The position numbers and the translations under genes were made by a program. Below, piece after piece: positions 35,157 to 44,897 of a stretch of 64,000 nt of DNA. The stretch covers positions 42,999 to 106,998 of the forward strand of contig JAJFHA010000008.1 of NCBI GenBank assembly GCA_021775875.1. The letters are read 5' to 3'. The notes below the pieces were generated by a model. The model was given only the letters and a program-made list of their open reading frames with translations. It was not told where the DNA came from and did no database searches. The first letter of the stretch is position 1, and every line of letters starts with the position of its first letter. This DNA is from Hyphomicrobiales bacterium. Lineage in GTDB: Bacteria; Pseudomonadota; Alphaproteobacteria; Rhizobiales; NORP267.

Positions 35157-36499
35157 GATGTAGCTTCTTCCTCTGGCTGGTTGAAGCGGCTGCGCAATCG
35201 GTTCAGGAACCATGCCAAAGCAAGCAGTAAAATTCCGCCAAGAAGGAAGAAAATAGCGGTGTCCAACAGGGTACCGAATGTTGCGAAATAGATATCCAGC
35301 ACCACAAGCCCAAAGGCAATCAAACCCAGATTGATCGCTTTTAGATAATGATATTCCTGGCCGTATTCTATGGCCCAGATGCCTAGCCCGATCGCCGCAA
35401 TTGCGGACAAAGCCTGCGGCGTCAGGCTTGTGAGTATTTGAGGCATTAAAGCGAAAATGGTTGGAACCAGTGCTGCGACTATCAGTGCAAAAGCGTCCAG
35501 AATGCGTAATTTTTTTCGAGTGATGGCGAGGACAAGCGTAATTGCTGCAGTCACGGCAAGCCCTGCCAGACCGGCAAACCAGATTGTGAATTCGGTTCCG
35601 GTGAGTTGATCTGCATAAGCGTCATTGCCCGACAAGTCGATGAACAGCCGTAGTAGGCCAACGCCACCAAGAATGAAAATCAGTGCCCAAGGCTTGGCGG
35701 AAAGTCCAAAACCGAGCCACCGGTCCAGTCCGGTAATCGGTGTTTCTTCGTGACCTGTCAAATGGCTTGCGGCGAATATTGCGACCATGAATGTCACGGC
35801 AATTGCTGTCAGATGCATGGGGTTCCAGTCAGCTAACATTGCATATTTGAATATAGTGATGGCCAGCCAGACCATGATTGTCAGGATTGTGAGGCGATAC
35901 CCGGCACCCCATTTCCAGAGCGCCACAAGAGCGGCGAACGCTGCCCACAGCACCAGAAAAGGCCAATGGAAATCCCAGTTGAATTCCATTATCTCGGTGC
36001 CAGACCAATAAAGGGCTGTGCCGAGGCCGATGACAATGGCGGATCGCGAAGACGTCAGGAAGGCTGCAGCGAGCGCACCGATGGTCCAGACCAACAGACC
36101 ATCGGGGTAATGATTGCCGATATGGTAGACTTGGCCCACAAGCATGATTGCGCCACCGAAAAATGCGAGGCCGACCAACAGGGCAGCGTCGGCAAAAGCG
36201 GAATGGTCGTTGCGGACAAGTCGCCAAGCGGCGAAATAGGAAACTGCCATGGCACCGAGCAGCAAAGCTAATTTCCAGATTCGCGGAATATCTTCCCAGT
36301 TTGCTGCCACAAATGACATGACTGAAGCGGCGATCAGGCTCGCGCCGAGAAACCCGATAATTATCGGAAAACGAGATTTTGCAGGATTTTGGCGGACCGA
36401 ATTCAAGATGGCGCGGGCACCGTCTTCAGATACCCAACCTTGTTCATGCCAGGTGGGCAAATCTATTTTCAGACGTTTTAAATAGTTGCTGTCAGACAT
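35153..36499 (-). CDS. DUF2157 family membrane protein
   Basis: A 448-residue protein. A soluble N-terminal stretch of about 45 residues (WHEQGWVSEDGARAIL) is followed by about a dozen hydrophobic segments, the DUF2157 layout. Function unknown. It is coupled by a four-base overlap to the GDYXXLXY gene, the usual partner, suggesting a two-protein membrane complex. No gene is seen in the 238 bases upstream, which contain the leader hairpins of the CBS gene on the other strand. Confidence 0.87.
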   Translation of the reverse strand: MSDSNYLKRLKIDLPTWHEQGWVSEDGARAILNSVRQNPAKSRFPIIIGFLGASLIAASVMSFVAANWEDIPRIWKLALLLGAMAVSYFAAWRLVRNDHSAFADAALLVGLAFFGGAIMLVGQVYHIGNHYPDGLLVWTIGALAAAFLTSSRSAIVIGLGTALYWSGTEIMEFNWDFHWPFLVLWAAFAALVALWKWGAGYRLTILTIMVWLAITIFKYAMLADWNPMHLTAIAVTFMVAIFAASHLTGHEETPITGLDRWLGFGLSAKPWALIFILGGVGLLRLFIDLSGNDAYADQLTGTEFTIWFAGLAGLAVTAAITLVLAITRKKLRILDAFALIVAALVPTIFALMPQILTSLTPQALSAIAAIGLGIWAIEYGQEYHYLKAINLGLIAFGLVVLDIYFATFGTLLDTAIFFLLGGILLLALAWFLNRLRSRFNQPEEEATS

Positions 36500-36683
36500 A
36501 AAACCGTCGAATCGCTACGTTCCAGACCGGCATTAAAGCCCGAATTCCGGAAAGCGCAACAAGCTCCTCAGAACCGGGACCCATGCCCTGTCAATTGATC
36601 CGATTACTGATATTGGGTGTGCGCCCCTTGCCTGCAAGGCGTTTGCGGTCCATCATGGCGCTGTATCAAGTTCCATTTCCGGT

Positions 36684-36730
36684 GCGGGCCGGGACTGTAT
36701 CTCGGGCCCCGCCTCACTAAATTGAGGAGG
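36684..36730 (+). promoter_or_regulatory. Structured leader with partly hidden ribosome-binding site, before CBS gene
   Basis: A bulged GC-rich hairpin (GCGGG at 36684 with CCCGC ending 36712) is followed by CCTCA/TGAGG (36712-36716 with 36723-36727). The second stem covers part of the AGGAGG ribosome-binding site at 36725-36730, seven bases before the CBS-protein ATG. This could tune translation, but no riboswitch class was recognised. Confidence 0.3.
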
Positions 36731-36737
36731 TTGAGCT

Positions 36738-37169
36738 ATGACAGTATCAGTTATTTTATCCATCAAGGGCCACAGCGTCGTGACGGTTGATCCTGGCGAC
36801 ACGATTGAATCTGTGGCGCAATTGCTTTCTGAGAAAAAGATTGGCGCTCTAATTGCCAGTTCTGGCGGCGGCAAAGTTGACGGTATAATTTCGGAGCGCG
36901 ATCTGGTGCGCGCGATTGCCAGAAATGGCGGCGCAGCATTGTTGCGCCCCGTGACGGACTTCATGACGCGGGATGTGGTTACTTGCAATGCTGAAGAAAG
37001 CATCGCCGATTTGATGGAAAAAATGACCATTGGAAAATTCCGCCATCTGCCGGTGGTCAAAGACGGTATTCTGGACGGGATTATTTCGATTGGCGACGTG
37101 GTGAAACAGCGGATCGCGGAAACGGAATTTGAAGCCAATGCGATGCGCGAGTATATTGCGACCGGCTGA
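36738..37169 (+). CDS. CBS domain pair protein
   Basis: A 143-residue protein made of two CBS domains, the first from residue 12 (GHSVVTVDPGDTIESVAQLL) with VDGIISERDLVRAI, the second around residue 75 with DFMTRDVVTCNAEESIADLM and LDGIISIGDVVKQRI. Such proteins bind adenine nucleotides and act as energy sensors. Its target is unknown. A strong AGGAGG lies upstream, partly inside a hairpin. Convergent with hisI, 24 bases apart. Confidence 0.92.
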   Translation: MTVSVILSIKGHSVVTVDPGDTIESVAQLLSEKKIGALIASSGGGKVDGIISERDLVRAIARNGGAALLRPVTDFMTRDVVTCNAEESIADLMEKMTIGKFRHLPVVKDGILDGIISIGDVVKQRIAETEFEANAMREYIATG

Positions 37170-37193
37170 TCAAGCAGAATAAAAAAGCAGAGC

Positions 37194-37649
37194 CTATTTG
37201 TTCGGGTATAATTTGTCCGGATCGGCAACGCGCTCTTCTGTGAATTTCAGCGAAACCTGATTGTCTTCGCCAACATTCACCTGGCGGTAAAAGCAGGACC
37301 GATAACCCTGGTGACAACTTGCGCCACTGTTGGCTACCCGGACCCGGAGCAGCAAAGCGTCCTGGTCGCAATCGGTTCGTATTTCTAGGACGGACTGGCT
37401 GGATCCACTGGTTTCACCCTTGCGCCAAAGCTTTTTTCTGGATCTGGACCAATAACAGGCAATGCCGGTTTCAATGGTCTCGGCAAGCGCTTCAGCGTTC
37501 ATCCACGCAACCATCAGGATTTCGGCGCTGTCGGCATCTGTGGTGATGCAAACGATCAAGCCATCATCGTTGAAGAGAGGCGCAAAATTGCTCCCTAACT
37601 CGACTTCCGTCTTGTCGCCGCGCGCAGAAAATTGAATTTCATCGGACAC
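37194..37649 (-). CDS. hisI: Phosphoribosyl-AMP cyclohydrolase
   Basis: Third step of histidine synthesis, opening the adenine ring of PR-AMP. The 151-residue monofunctional form (no HisE domain) shows the metal motif [11 protein letters not shown] and the zinc cysteines in [24 protein letters not shown] and [14 protein letters not shown] are also typical. The start is a GTG. folE lies 11 bases upstream on the same strand, a common alphaproteobacterial pair. Confidence 0.95.
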   Translation of the reverse strand: MSDEIQFSARGDKTEVELGSNFAPLFNDDGLIVCITTDADSAEILMVAWMNAEALAETIETGIACYWSRSRKKLWRKGETSGSSQSVLEIRTDCDQDALLLRVRVANSGASCHQGYRSCFYRQVNVGEDNQVSLKFTEERVADPDKLYPNK

Positions 37650-37660
37650 GGGATGATTCT

Positions 37661-38296
37661 CTATCTGCCGGACGTCAATTGAAGAAAGCGCGATTGCAAA
37701 TCCGGGTCATCTTTGTAGATGCCGGTATATTGGGTGGTGATGGTGGCCACATTCGGCTTCTGGACGCCGCGCAGTGACATGCATTGGTGGACAGCTTCGA
37801 TCATGACGGCGGTGCCGCGTGACTCCAGCGCTTCGTCAATGGCATACGCGATTTGCGCGGTCATGGTTTCCTGAGTCTGGAGCCGGCGCGAAAAAATTTC
37901 CACAACACGTACCAGTTTTGAGATACCAACGACGCGGTCATCTGACGGATAATAAGCTACATGGGCCTTGCCGATAAACGGGATCATGTGATGTTCGCAA
38001 TGGGAATTCATATCGATGTCGCGAAGCAGCACGACGTCGTCATAGCCGCTTGGCTCTTCAAATGTCCGGGACAGGGCATCCAGTGGGCATTCGTCATAGC
38101 CTTTGAAAAATTCTTCATACGCTTTCACGACCCGCTGCGGGGTATCGATCAGGCCGTCGCGTGTTGGATCATCGCCAGCCCATGCAATCAGCGTCCGGAC
38201 AGCATCCATGGCTTCTTCGCGTGACGGCTTGGGCAATTGCGGGCCCTTGCCGATGACGGGACGTTTGGGTTTTTTCGAATTTACAGAGGCGTCCAT
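37661..38296 (-). CDS. folE: GTP cyclohydrolase I
   Basis: Converts GTP to dihydroneopterin triphosphate for folate synthesis. The 211-residue enzyme has the first signature around [19 protein letters not shown] near residue 100, including zinc Cys and His, and the second around [13 protein letters not shown] near residue 165 with the other zinc Cys. The N-terminal 25 residues are basic and non-conserved. Eleven bases separate it from hisI downstream. Confidence 0.96.
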   Translation of the reverse strand: MDASVNSKKPKRPVIGKGPQLPKPSREEAMDAVRTLIAWAGDDPTRDGLIDTPQRVVKAYEEFFKGYDECPLDALSRTFEEPSGYDDVVLLRDIDMNSHCEHHMIPFIGKAHVAYYPSDDRVVGISKLVRVVEIFSRRLQTQETMTAQIAYAIDEALESRGTAVMIEAVHQCMSLRGVQKPNVATITTQYTGIYKDDPDLQSRFLQLTSGR

Positions 38297-38472
38297 CCGC
38301 GGGCCTTTCCAAGCTTTTTAAGTATGGCTAAGCGGAACATACGCTCGCCGGAAACGGGCGCTTTGATATCTGCCCACAACTGCATATATATTAGCCTTGA
38401 TTGCGTTCGCAAGCCATACCGGTCAACAATACGTTATCTGGCAAGAGGCTTAGCCAATCGCCAACAGGAAGA

Positions 38473-38943
38473 ATGAATATGCTGGAAGACGTCTATAGCA
38501 AGAAGATCCTTGCGTTGGCAGGAAATATTCCCCGGTTAGGCAGGTTAGAGCACCCGGACGCAACCGCGACCGGGTATTCCAGGCTGTGCGGATCAACGGT
38601 GACCGTCGATATCGTCATGGATGGTGACCGGATTGTAGATTTTGCCCATGATGTGAAAGCCTGTGCGCTGGGGCAGGCGAGTTCTTCCCTGATGGCGTCT
38701 CATGTTATAGGCATCACATCGGCAGAATTACGCGATTTACGGGCGAAAATGTATGCTATGTTGAAAGAAGACGCGCTAATAGATGGCAAATGGGCAGATT
38801 TTATCTGTTTCCAGCCGGTTCGCGATATTCCCTCCCGGCACGCATCCACATTGCTGACCTTTGATGCGATTGATCAGGCGATCAGCAATATCGAGAATGG
38901 CGTGCCGCTGGAACCTGATCTCGAAGCCTCGACCAGAGCCTGA
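38473..38943 (+). CDS. IscU/NifU-like iron-sulfur scaffold family protein
   Basis: A 156-residue member of the iron-sulfur scaffold family in its alphaproteobacterial variant. The first two cluster-binding positions survive as LCGSTVTVDI and KACALGQASSS. The third, a Cys in IscU, is replaced in the RHASTLL segment. The fold is therefore clear, while ordinary cluster assembly is less certain. ATG at 38473 is used (ATG at 38479 also possible). yidD begins two bases after the stop. Confidence 0.85.
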   Translation: MNMLEDVYSKKILALAGNIPRLGRLEHPDATATGYSRLCGSTVTVDIVMDGDRIVDFAHDVKACALGQASSSLMASHVIGITSAELRDLRAKMYAMLKEDALIDGKWADFICFQPVRDIPSRHASTLLTFDAIDQAISNIENGVPLEPDLEASTRA

Positions 38944-38945
38944 TT

Positions 38946-39278
38946 GTGACACCACCGGTTTTCGTAATTTCGCCCGGACCATTGTCGCGTTTCATGCGGC
39001 GGGTGGCGCGGGGCTTTATTCGCATCTATCAACTGACCTGGTCGTCGATTGCCGGGCGCACCTGCCGGTATCTGCCCACATGCTCAGAATATGCCGATGG
39101 CGCGATTGCCAGACACGGCGTCTGGGCCGGAGGCTGGATGGCGCTGGCCCGTATCACCCGGTGTAATCCGTTAGGTTCCAGTGGGTTCGACTCCGTTCCT
39201 GATAGTTTGAATCAAAACGCACGCTGGTATTTGCCATGGCGCTACGGGGTCTGGCACGGCCCGCATGAGGAAGGCTAA
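38946..39278 (+). CDS. yidD: Membrane protein insertion efficiency factor YidD
   Basis: A 110-residue YidD protein, membrane-peripheral helper of YidC-dependent insertion. The signature CRYLPTCSEYADGAIARHG lies near residue 40, followed by ARITRCNPLGSSGFDSVP. It starts at a GTG right behind the scaffold gene, a conserved pair. In relatives thrS usually follows closely; here an Abi_C gene on the opposite strand intervenes. Confidence 0.93.
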   Translation: MTPPVFVISPGPLSRFMRRVARGFIRIYQLTWSSIAGRTCRYLPTCSEYADGAIARHGVWAGGWMALARITRCNPLGSSGFDSVPDSLNQNARWYLPWRYGVWHGPHEEG

Positions 39279-39361
39279 GTTTTAGGGCTCTTGATTGCTT
39301 GCAGGTGGTGCTTGTGCTGCTTGTGCTTGTGACGAGGCAAATGAGCGCTTTGAGGCCGTTT

Positions 39362-40153
39362 TTACATTCTGCTTGTTCGGTCTTTTTCAGTTCTTGACTG
39401 CCACGTTTCAATTAAAAACAAGGCCATTGATCCTGCAAGATTTACAGTCAAAGCAGCGTGACGCGGCTTGAATGGAACGCGCGAACGCCCCCCGGCATGG
39501 GCATCTCCGCTTTTGTTACGCAGCGACCCAATACTTTGAACAACACTTTGGCAGTTTCCCAGGATTGTTTTGAAAATTGCTTCCTGATGTTGAGACGGTG
39601 CGAGGTTCAAGATATTAGAAGCCTCTGCATATAACTTCGGCATATTCCACTTATTGCCCCATTCTCCGCCGCTGTCTTCGATAATGTGTTTGCAAACCTC
39701 TTCGAGAAGGGCGCTTGCAGCGGTCACGGCACCTTCCGGGTCCGTAGCCCGTCTTTCCAATGCCTTGGCCCAAAAAGCATGAACCGCAGGTGCATCGTAG
39801 ACAGTAAGACCATCCGTAATCGTGTCGTCTGCAGCACTTCCGCCAGCCTCCAAAAAGGTCAACAATGGTTTGAATTTTTCGTTGACATGGCCTCGGCGCA
39901 CGGCCCAGGATCCTTGGCCACTTGCAACGCATGAAAGCGCCGCTTGCACCGACGCGGCATCGTTCGAAAAACGCACGAAATCTGGAATAAGACGTTTGCT
40001 TGCTGGGTCTCCCATCAGCTTTGTTCGAGCTAATTTGTACTCAATATCCGAACCGCCCTCCGTCGTAAGGCCAACGACATTGTTTTTTAAGTGTATCGCG
40101 CATTCAAATAGATCGTCAGGAATATCCGGAGCTTCGCCAAAACTGTCAGACAT
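39362..40153 (-). CDS. Abortive infection (Abi_C) family protein
   Basis: A 263-residue protein whose C-terminal half matches the Abi_C abortive-infection domain: DPEGAVTAASALLEEVCKHI near residue 140, LNLAPSQHQEAIFKTILGNCQSVVQ near 190, RNKSGDAHAGG near 215, and a final VNLAGSMALFLIETW. The N-terminal half is unfamiliar. Expected role is phage defence, but many members are untested. It has no obvious partner gene and lies reversed between yidD and thrS, an otherwise conserved neighbourhood, which suggests acquisition. The ATG at 40153 has CGGAG eight bases upstream. The 279 bases before it, up to thrS, hold no clear gene. Confidence 0.85.
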   Translation of the reverse strand: MSDSFGEAPDIPDDLFECAIHLKNNVVGLTTEGGSDIEYKLARTKLMGDPASKRLIPDFVRFSNDAASVQAALSCVASGQGSWAVRRGHVNEKFKPLLTFLEAGGSAADDTITDGLTVYDAPAVHAFWAKALERRATDPEGAVTAASALLEEVCKHIIEDSGGEWGNKWNMPKLYAEASNILNLAPSQHQEAIFKTILGNCQSVVQSIGSLRNKSGDAHAGGRSRVPFKPRHAALTVNLAGSMALFLIETWQSRTEKDRTSRM

Positions 40154-40432
40154 CAATGTTCTCCGAATCATGGGAGTACATCATTATTCAGCAATTTGGA
40201 GATGTGAAGGGGTTTTTGGCCAACGTGAACTTACGGTCTTGATCACTTTGTTTTGTCGGTCAACGACGGCAAGGTCCACTTGTCGCTATGAAGTCCCAGA
40301 ATCCCAAACCCCCACCAATGTCCGCAATTGCCCGAATCCGATGATTGGGGTAAGGGAGAGCTGAAACCGGCCCTCATGGCCGATAAACCGCTTACCTGCC
40401 TGGTATGCAGCGATTGAGCAGGAGACAGAACA

Positions 40433-42352
40433 ATGATTTCCATCACATTTCCCGATGGCGCATCGCGCCAGTTTGAAGCCCCGGTTAGCGGGCTTGATAT
40501 TGCCAACGATATTTCAAAATCACTGGCCAAGAAAACCGTCGCCATGATGGTGGACGGCGAGCTTTCCGATATTCGCGATGAATTGAATGCCGATGCCAGC
40601 GTCAAACTGATCATGCGGGATGACCCCGAAGCCCTTGAGCTGATCCGCCACGATTGCGCCCACGTGATGGCGGAGGCGGTGCAGGATTTATTTCCCGGTA
40701 CGCAGGTCACAATCGGGCCGACCATCGAGAATGGGTTTTATTACGATTTCGCCCGTGAGGAGCCATTTACGCCGGAAGATTTGCCAAAAATCGAAAACCG
40801 GATGCGTCAGATTATCAAGCAGAACCGGCCGTTTACGCGAGAACTCTGGAGCAGAGATGAAGCGATCGCGCATTTCAGGGAGAGCGGCGAAGATTATAAA
40901 GTTGAGCTAGTAGAGACCATTCCGGAAGGCGAGGACCTGAAGATTTATCGCCAGGGCGATTGGCTTGATCTTTGTCGCGGGCCGCATATGCCATCCACCT
41001 TGAAAATCGGTACGTCCTTCAAGCTGATGTCGGTGGCGGGTGCCTATTGGCGAGGCGATTCCGATAATACCATGCTGTCACGCATTTACGCGACGGCGTG
41101 GGCCAATGACGACGATCTGAAAGCCTATCTGCACCGGCTGGAAGAGGCCGAACGCCGCGATCATCGTCGGCTTGGCCGGGAAATGGACCTGTTTCATTTT
41201 CAGGAAGAGGGGCCGGGGACGGTTTTCTGGCACCCTAAAGGCTGGAAAATGTTCCAGTCGATGATCAATTATATGCGCCGCCGTCAGGATAAGGCCGGGT
41301 ATGTGGAAGTGAATACGCCGCAATTGCTGGATCGCTCGTTGTGGGAAGCGTCGGGGCATTGGGAAAAATATCACGAAAACATGTTTGTGACCCAGACCGA
41401 AGACGACCGGGTCTTTGCGCTGAAGCCGATGAACTGCCCGGGGCACGTGCAGATATTCAAGGATGGCCTCAAAAGCTATCGCGATCTGCCACTGAAAATT
41501 TCTGAATTCGGGATTGTCCATCGTTATGAGCCATCCGGCGCGTTGCATGGTCTGATGCGGGTGCGCGGGTTTACCCAGGATGACGCTCATATTTTCTGTA
41601 CTGAGGATCAAATCACTGAGGAAAGCCTCAAGGTCAACGAATTGATGTTGTCGATTTACAAGGATTTCGGGTTTACCGATGTACGCATCAATTTCTCGGA
41701 CCGCCCGGAAAAGCGCGTCGGATCTGACGAGATTTGGGACAAGGCGGAAGATGCTCTCAAAAAAGCAATTGAAGCGTCCGGCAGTGAATGGGGACTTAAT
41801 CCGGGGGATGGCGCGTTTTACGGACCGAAACTGGAATATGTGCTGCGCGATGCGATTGGCCGTGAATGGCAATGCGGCACGCTTCAGGTGGATTTCAATT
41901 TACCGGAACGGCTGAACGCATTTTACATCGCGCCGGATGGTGAGAAATACCGCCCCGTTATGTTGCACCGGGCGATGTTTGGGTCGCTGGAACGCTTTCT
42001 TGGCATTCTGATCGAGCATCATGCCGGGCATTTCCCGTTATGGATTGCGCCGCTTCAGATCGTTGTCGCGACCATCACGTCCGATGCCGATGATTATGCG
42101 GTCAAAGTGCGGGATGCTTGTGTGGCTGCCGGGTTACGGGCTGAATTTGATGTGCGGAACGAAAAGATCAATTACAAAATCCGCGAACATTCAGTTGCAA
42201 AGGTGCCGGTGATAATGGTGGCCGGGAGACGTGAAGTGGAAGAGGGCACGGTAAATATCCGCCGCCTTGGGTCGCGTGATCAGGTTACGGTGAAGCTTGA
42301 AGACGCGATTGAATCTTTGATAGCCGAAGCGGTCGCTCCCGATCAGGTATAA
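40433..42352 (+). CDS. thrS: Threonyl-tRNA synthetase
   Basis: A full-length 639-residue class II synthetase: N-terminal TGS domain (residues 1-60), the editing/SAD domain with [11 protein letters not shown] near residue 70, catalytic core with motif 2 [17 protein letters not shown] near 360 and motif 3 [19 protein letters not shown] near 510, then an anticodon-binding domain. Zinc ligands include the Cys in [20 protein letters not shown] precedes the ATG. No T-box leader was seen upstream, as expected for this class. Confidence 0.97.
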   Translation: MISITFPDGASRQFEAPVSGLDIANDISKSLAKKTVAMMVDGELSDIRDELNADASVKLIMRDDPEALELIRHDCAHVMAEAVQDLFPGTQVTIGPTIENGFYYDFAREEPFTPEDLPKIENRMRQIIKQNRPFTRELWSRDEAIAHFRESGEDYKVELVETIPEGEDLKIYRQGDWLDLCRGPHMPSTLKIGTSFKLMSVAGAYWRGDSDNTMLSRIYATAWANDDDLKAYLHRLEEAERRDHRRLGREMDLFHFQEEGPGTVFWHPKGWKMFQSMINYMRRRQDKAGYVEVNTPQLLDRSLWEASGHWEKYHENMFVTQTEDDRVFALKPMNCPGHVQIFKDGLKSYRDLPLKISEFGIVHRYEPSGALHGLMRVRGFTQDDAHIFCTEDQITEESLKVNELMLSIYKDFGFTDVRINFSDRPEKRVGSDEIWDKAEDALKKAIEASGSEWGLNPGDGAFYGPKLEYVLRDAIGREWQCGTLQVDFNLPERLNAFYIAPDGEKYRPVMLHRAMFGSLERFLGILIEHHAGHFPLWIAPLQIVVATITSDADDYAVKVRDACVAAGLRAEFDVRNEKINYKIREHSVAKVPVIMVAGRREVEEGTVNIRRLGSRDQVTVKLEDAIESLIAEAVAPDQV

Positions 42353-42357
42353 GTTTG

Positions 42358-44085
42358 TCAACGGGTTAGAACTTCGACCTCGAAATCCTGTCCGGGAATG
42401 ACAGAGAAATTGCGGTTGAAGGATTGGCCATCGTTACGCGCCAATACGGTGTAATTTCCCGCCGCCAGCAGGTATCTGGGAAATGCGCCGACGCTTTCAG
42501 CTACGATATTCCCGTCTTCATCCAGGATGCTCCAAGACGTGCCTGCAAGCGCTTCGCCGCCTTCGTCAGTCACAAGTTTCAATGTGATCTGTGCCGCGCT
42601 GTGGCTGATTTCGGCATCGGTCAATTTTCCGGCCTGGATTTGCACGTCAGCACGGACAATCGCGTTGGCGTCGCCATATTGGCTGATAATATGATAGGTG
42701 CCGGCATTCAGGCGGAGGATCAATCCTTCCGGCGCAGCGGGCATAATCAATTTACGCTGGCCGAATTCATCTTGTTCTGAAGAATATACGGAGTGACGGG
42801 CAAGGGTAACTTGAAGCGGTTGGTCGTTGGCCAGGCGGCTGGAAAGGCGCAAGCCCCCCGCATTCAAAATAATAACCTCGTCGAGCATGCCTTCGGTGAG
42901 TGTGATTTCACGTGTCGCATTGGCCCGGCCATAGGCGACGTGGAGAATATAATCACCCGCGAGCAGTTGGAATAAAGGGTTACCTTCTTCCTTGCGAGAG
43001 ACCACTTTGAAATTTCCTAGTTCGTCAGGCGTGCTTGAAAATACACGCCACACCAAACCATTTTGCAGTGCTGGGCTTTCCGCTGTCAGGGTTGCTGAAA
43101 CGCGCAGAATTCCGGTCTGGGTGGGTTGTTCCTCGCTGGCGATTTGTTGTTCCAGCCGTGCGACAACTTCGTTGGTTGGAATCGCATCGGTGATAATTGT
43201 CTCGCCCGACAACATCATGGTTGAGCTGGCCGGGGCATCGGTCAGGCTGCCAGTTGTTGTTTCATCGGCTTCATTTTCAACGCTTGCTACATTCGCCACC
43301 AGAGGGTCTTCACGAAGTGTCGGCAAAGCGGGTGTGAAAGCCGGGGTCGTGGTGTCGATCATCGGATTGGCAGTCGCGAGACGTTGAGGTGCGGGGCCGG
43401 AAGCCATTGCCGCAGGTGCGGGTGTGCCACCAAGGGCAATCGTTTCAATCGCGATCAATGCGGCCTCGAATTCCTGATTATTAGTGGCGCGGTAAAAATT
43501 CCCACCTGTTGCAGTTGCAAGACATGAGAGGTTTTCATGGTCTGCGCCGATGGTTTCATTGAACGCAATTGGATGAATGCGAAGGCCATGATTTTGCTGT
43601 TTCAATTCCGCCGCAACCGCGCACGGGTTGCCTGAACAATTGTCCGGTCCATCGAATACAAGGATTACATCAATAGCCCGTGCCGCTCCCGGATCATGCG
43701 CTTCGCCAACCGCCTGCTGCAAAGCTGCTGCAATCGGGGTCGCACCTTTGGGGTTGATGCTGGCAACGATCTGGCTGAAAGCTGCCTGATCAATATTGCT
43801 GACCGGGATCATGGTTTGGATATCGCTGCACACACTCGCCTGGGTATGGCCGAAACTGACAAGGCCTGCATTTATGCGCCCTGATAGACGTCCAAAACTG
43901 GAATTGAAGCCATTGCGGATCGTGACAATTTTATGCTCGCCATTGATCTGCGCCCACATGCTGTTTGATGAATCAAGGACATAAACCAAAGCTGGTTGGG
44001 CTGCGAAAACCTGGGCGGTCAGCGCGACTACCAGAAATGCTGTCGCCGGTAAAATTTTCAGCGATGAAACGAAGCTGCGCAGCAT
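42358..44085 (-). CDS. Secreted VWA domain protein with C-terminal beta repeats
   Basis: A 575-residue exported protein. A signal peptide ends near VFAAQ. The VWA domain follows at once, with an intact metal motif (VLDSSNSMWAQ). The middle third is a Thr/Pro/Ala-rich linker. The last 200 residues hold three similar beta-sandwich units, each built as AGxY...Gx...R...G (AGDYILHVAYG, AGTYHIISQYG, AGNYTVLARND). Likely periplasmic or surface binding protein. I use the ATG at 44085; a GTG at 44127 is also in frame. Stops 5 bases from the thrS end. Confidence 0.82.
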   Translation of the reverse strand: MLRSFVSSLKILPATAFLVVALTAQVFAAQPALVYVLDSSNSMWAQINGEHKIVTIRNGFNSSFGRLSGRINAGLVSFGHTQASVCSDIQTMIPVSNIDQAAFSQIVASINPKGATPIAAALQQAVGEAHDPGAARAIDVILVFDGPDNCSGNPCAVAAELKQQNHGLRIHPIAFNETIGADHENLSCLATATGGNFYRATNNQEFEAALIAIETIALGGTPAPAAMASGPAPQRLATANPMIDTTTPAFTPALPTLREDPLVANVASVENEADETTTGSLTDAPASSTMMLSGETIITDAIPTNEVVARLEQQIASEEQPTQTGILRVSATLTAESPALQNGLVWRVFSSTPDELGNFKVVSRKEEGNPLFQLLAGDYILHVAYGRANATREITLTEGMLDEVIILNAGGLRLSSRLANDQPLQVTLARHSVYSSEQDEFGQRKLIMPAAPEGLILRLNAGTYHIISQYGDANAIVRADVQIQAGKLTDAEISHSAAQITLKLVTDEGGEALAGTSWSILDEDGNIVAESVGAFPRYLLAAGNYTVLARNDGQSFNRNFSVIPGQDFEVEVLTR

Positions 44086-44300
44086 CTGGTAAATCTGTTC
44101 CCTAAACCTGATCGCGAACCCGATCACGGTTGCCCAAACTAACTGGCCCCGTTTGACACGCGAATCACGGTCAATTCAAGGCAGTAACTGAATCAGATAT
44201 ATCATTTGCGACCGACCTAGGCTATTTTGAGGTGGGCGACAGGGCGGGTTACATGGGGAAGTAGTTAACGTCTGGATTTTCAATTTTTTGATGGTGGAAA

Positions 44301-44870
44301 ATGGCAGGAATAATTGATGTCTTGCTGGCACGGCGTTCTGTGCCAGCGGCGATGCTCGAAGAACCGGGACCGGATGCGGCCCAATTGCAAAAAATTTTGA
44401 CAGCCGGTGCGCGGGTGCCGGACCATGGCAAATTGGCGCCGTGGCGTTTCATTGTCTTTCAAGGTGACACCCGGATCTCGTTTGGGAAGGTGCTCGCCGA
44501 CATTGTTTTGAAGAAAAACCCTGATGCCGCGGACAAGCAACTTGAAGACGAGCGGCAAAGATTTGCGCGCGCGCCTTTGGTTCTCGGTATTATTTCAAGC
44601 CCTGTTGAACATCCAAAAGTGCCGGAATGGGAACAGGTCTTGTCGGCTGGTGCTGCGTGCCAAAATATCTTGATTGCCAGCAACGGACTTGGGTTTGCCG
44701 CCCAATGGCTTACCCAATGGCCAGCGTTCGACAAAGATGTTGCAGATGCCCTGAATCTTGGCGAGTCGGACAAAATAGCCGGGTTTATATATATAGGGAC
44801 GGCGCGTAACTCGTTCGAAGACCGACGCAGGCCGGAGCTTGATGAAATTACGGAATATTGGACCGGCTGA
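44301..44870 (+). CDS. Nitroreductase family protein
   Basis: A 189-residue FMN-dependent nitroreductase. The phosphate-binding LARRSVPA start at residue 9, the GARVPDHGKLAPWRF segment near residue 36 and GAACQNILIASNGLGFAAQW near 115 define the family. Electron acceptor unknown. A flavin reductase gene follows 27 bases downstream on the same strand and could share the flavin-reducing role, though this is inference. Confidence 0.9.
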   Translation: MAGIIDVLLARRSVPAAMLEEPGPDAAQLQKILTAGARVPDHGKLAPWRFIVFQGDTRISFGKVLADIVLKKNPDAADKQLEDERQRFARAPLVLGIISSPVEHPKVPEWEQVLSAGAACQNILIASNGLGFAAQWLTQWPAFDKDVADALNLGESDKIAGFIYIGTARNSFEDRRRPELDEITEYWTG

Positions 44871-44897
44871 TATCGGTCGTAAATTAAAGGCAAACAA

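Noticed and set aside
40154..40432. T-box leader for thrS.
   Set aside because: No T-box sequence or specifier-stem layout was seen, and T-boxes are not expected in alphaproteobacteria.
41078..41872. A 264-codon minus-strand frame inside thrS.
   Set aside because: thrS is certain on the plus strand; the other frame has a low-complexity, His/Arg/Phe-rich composition typical of shadow frames.
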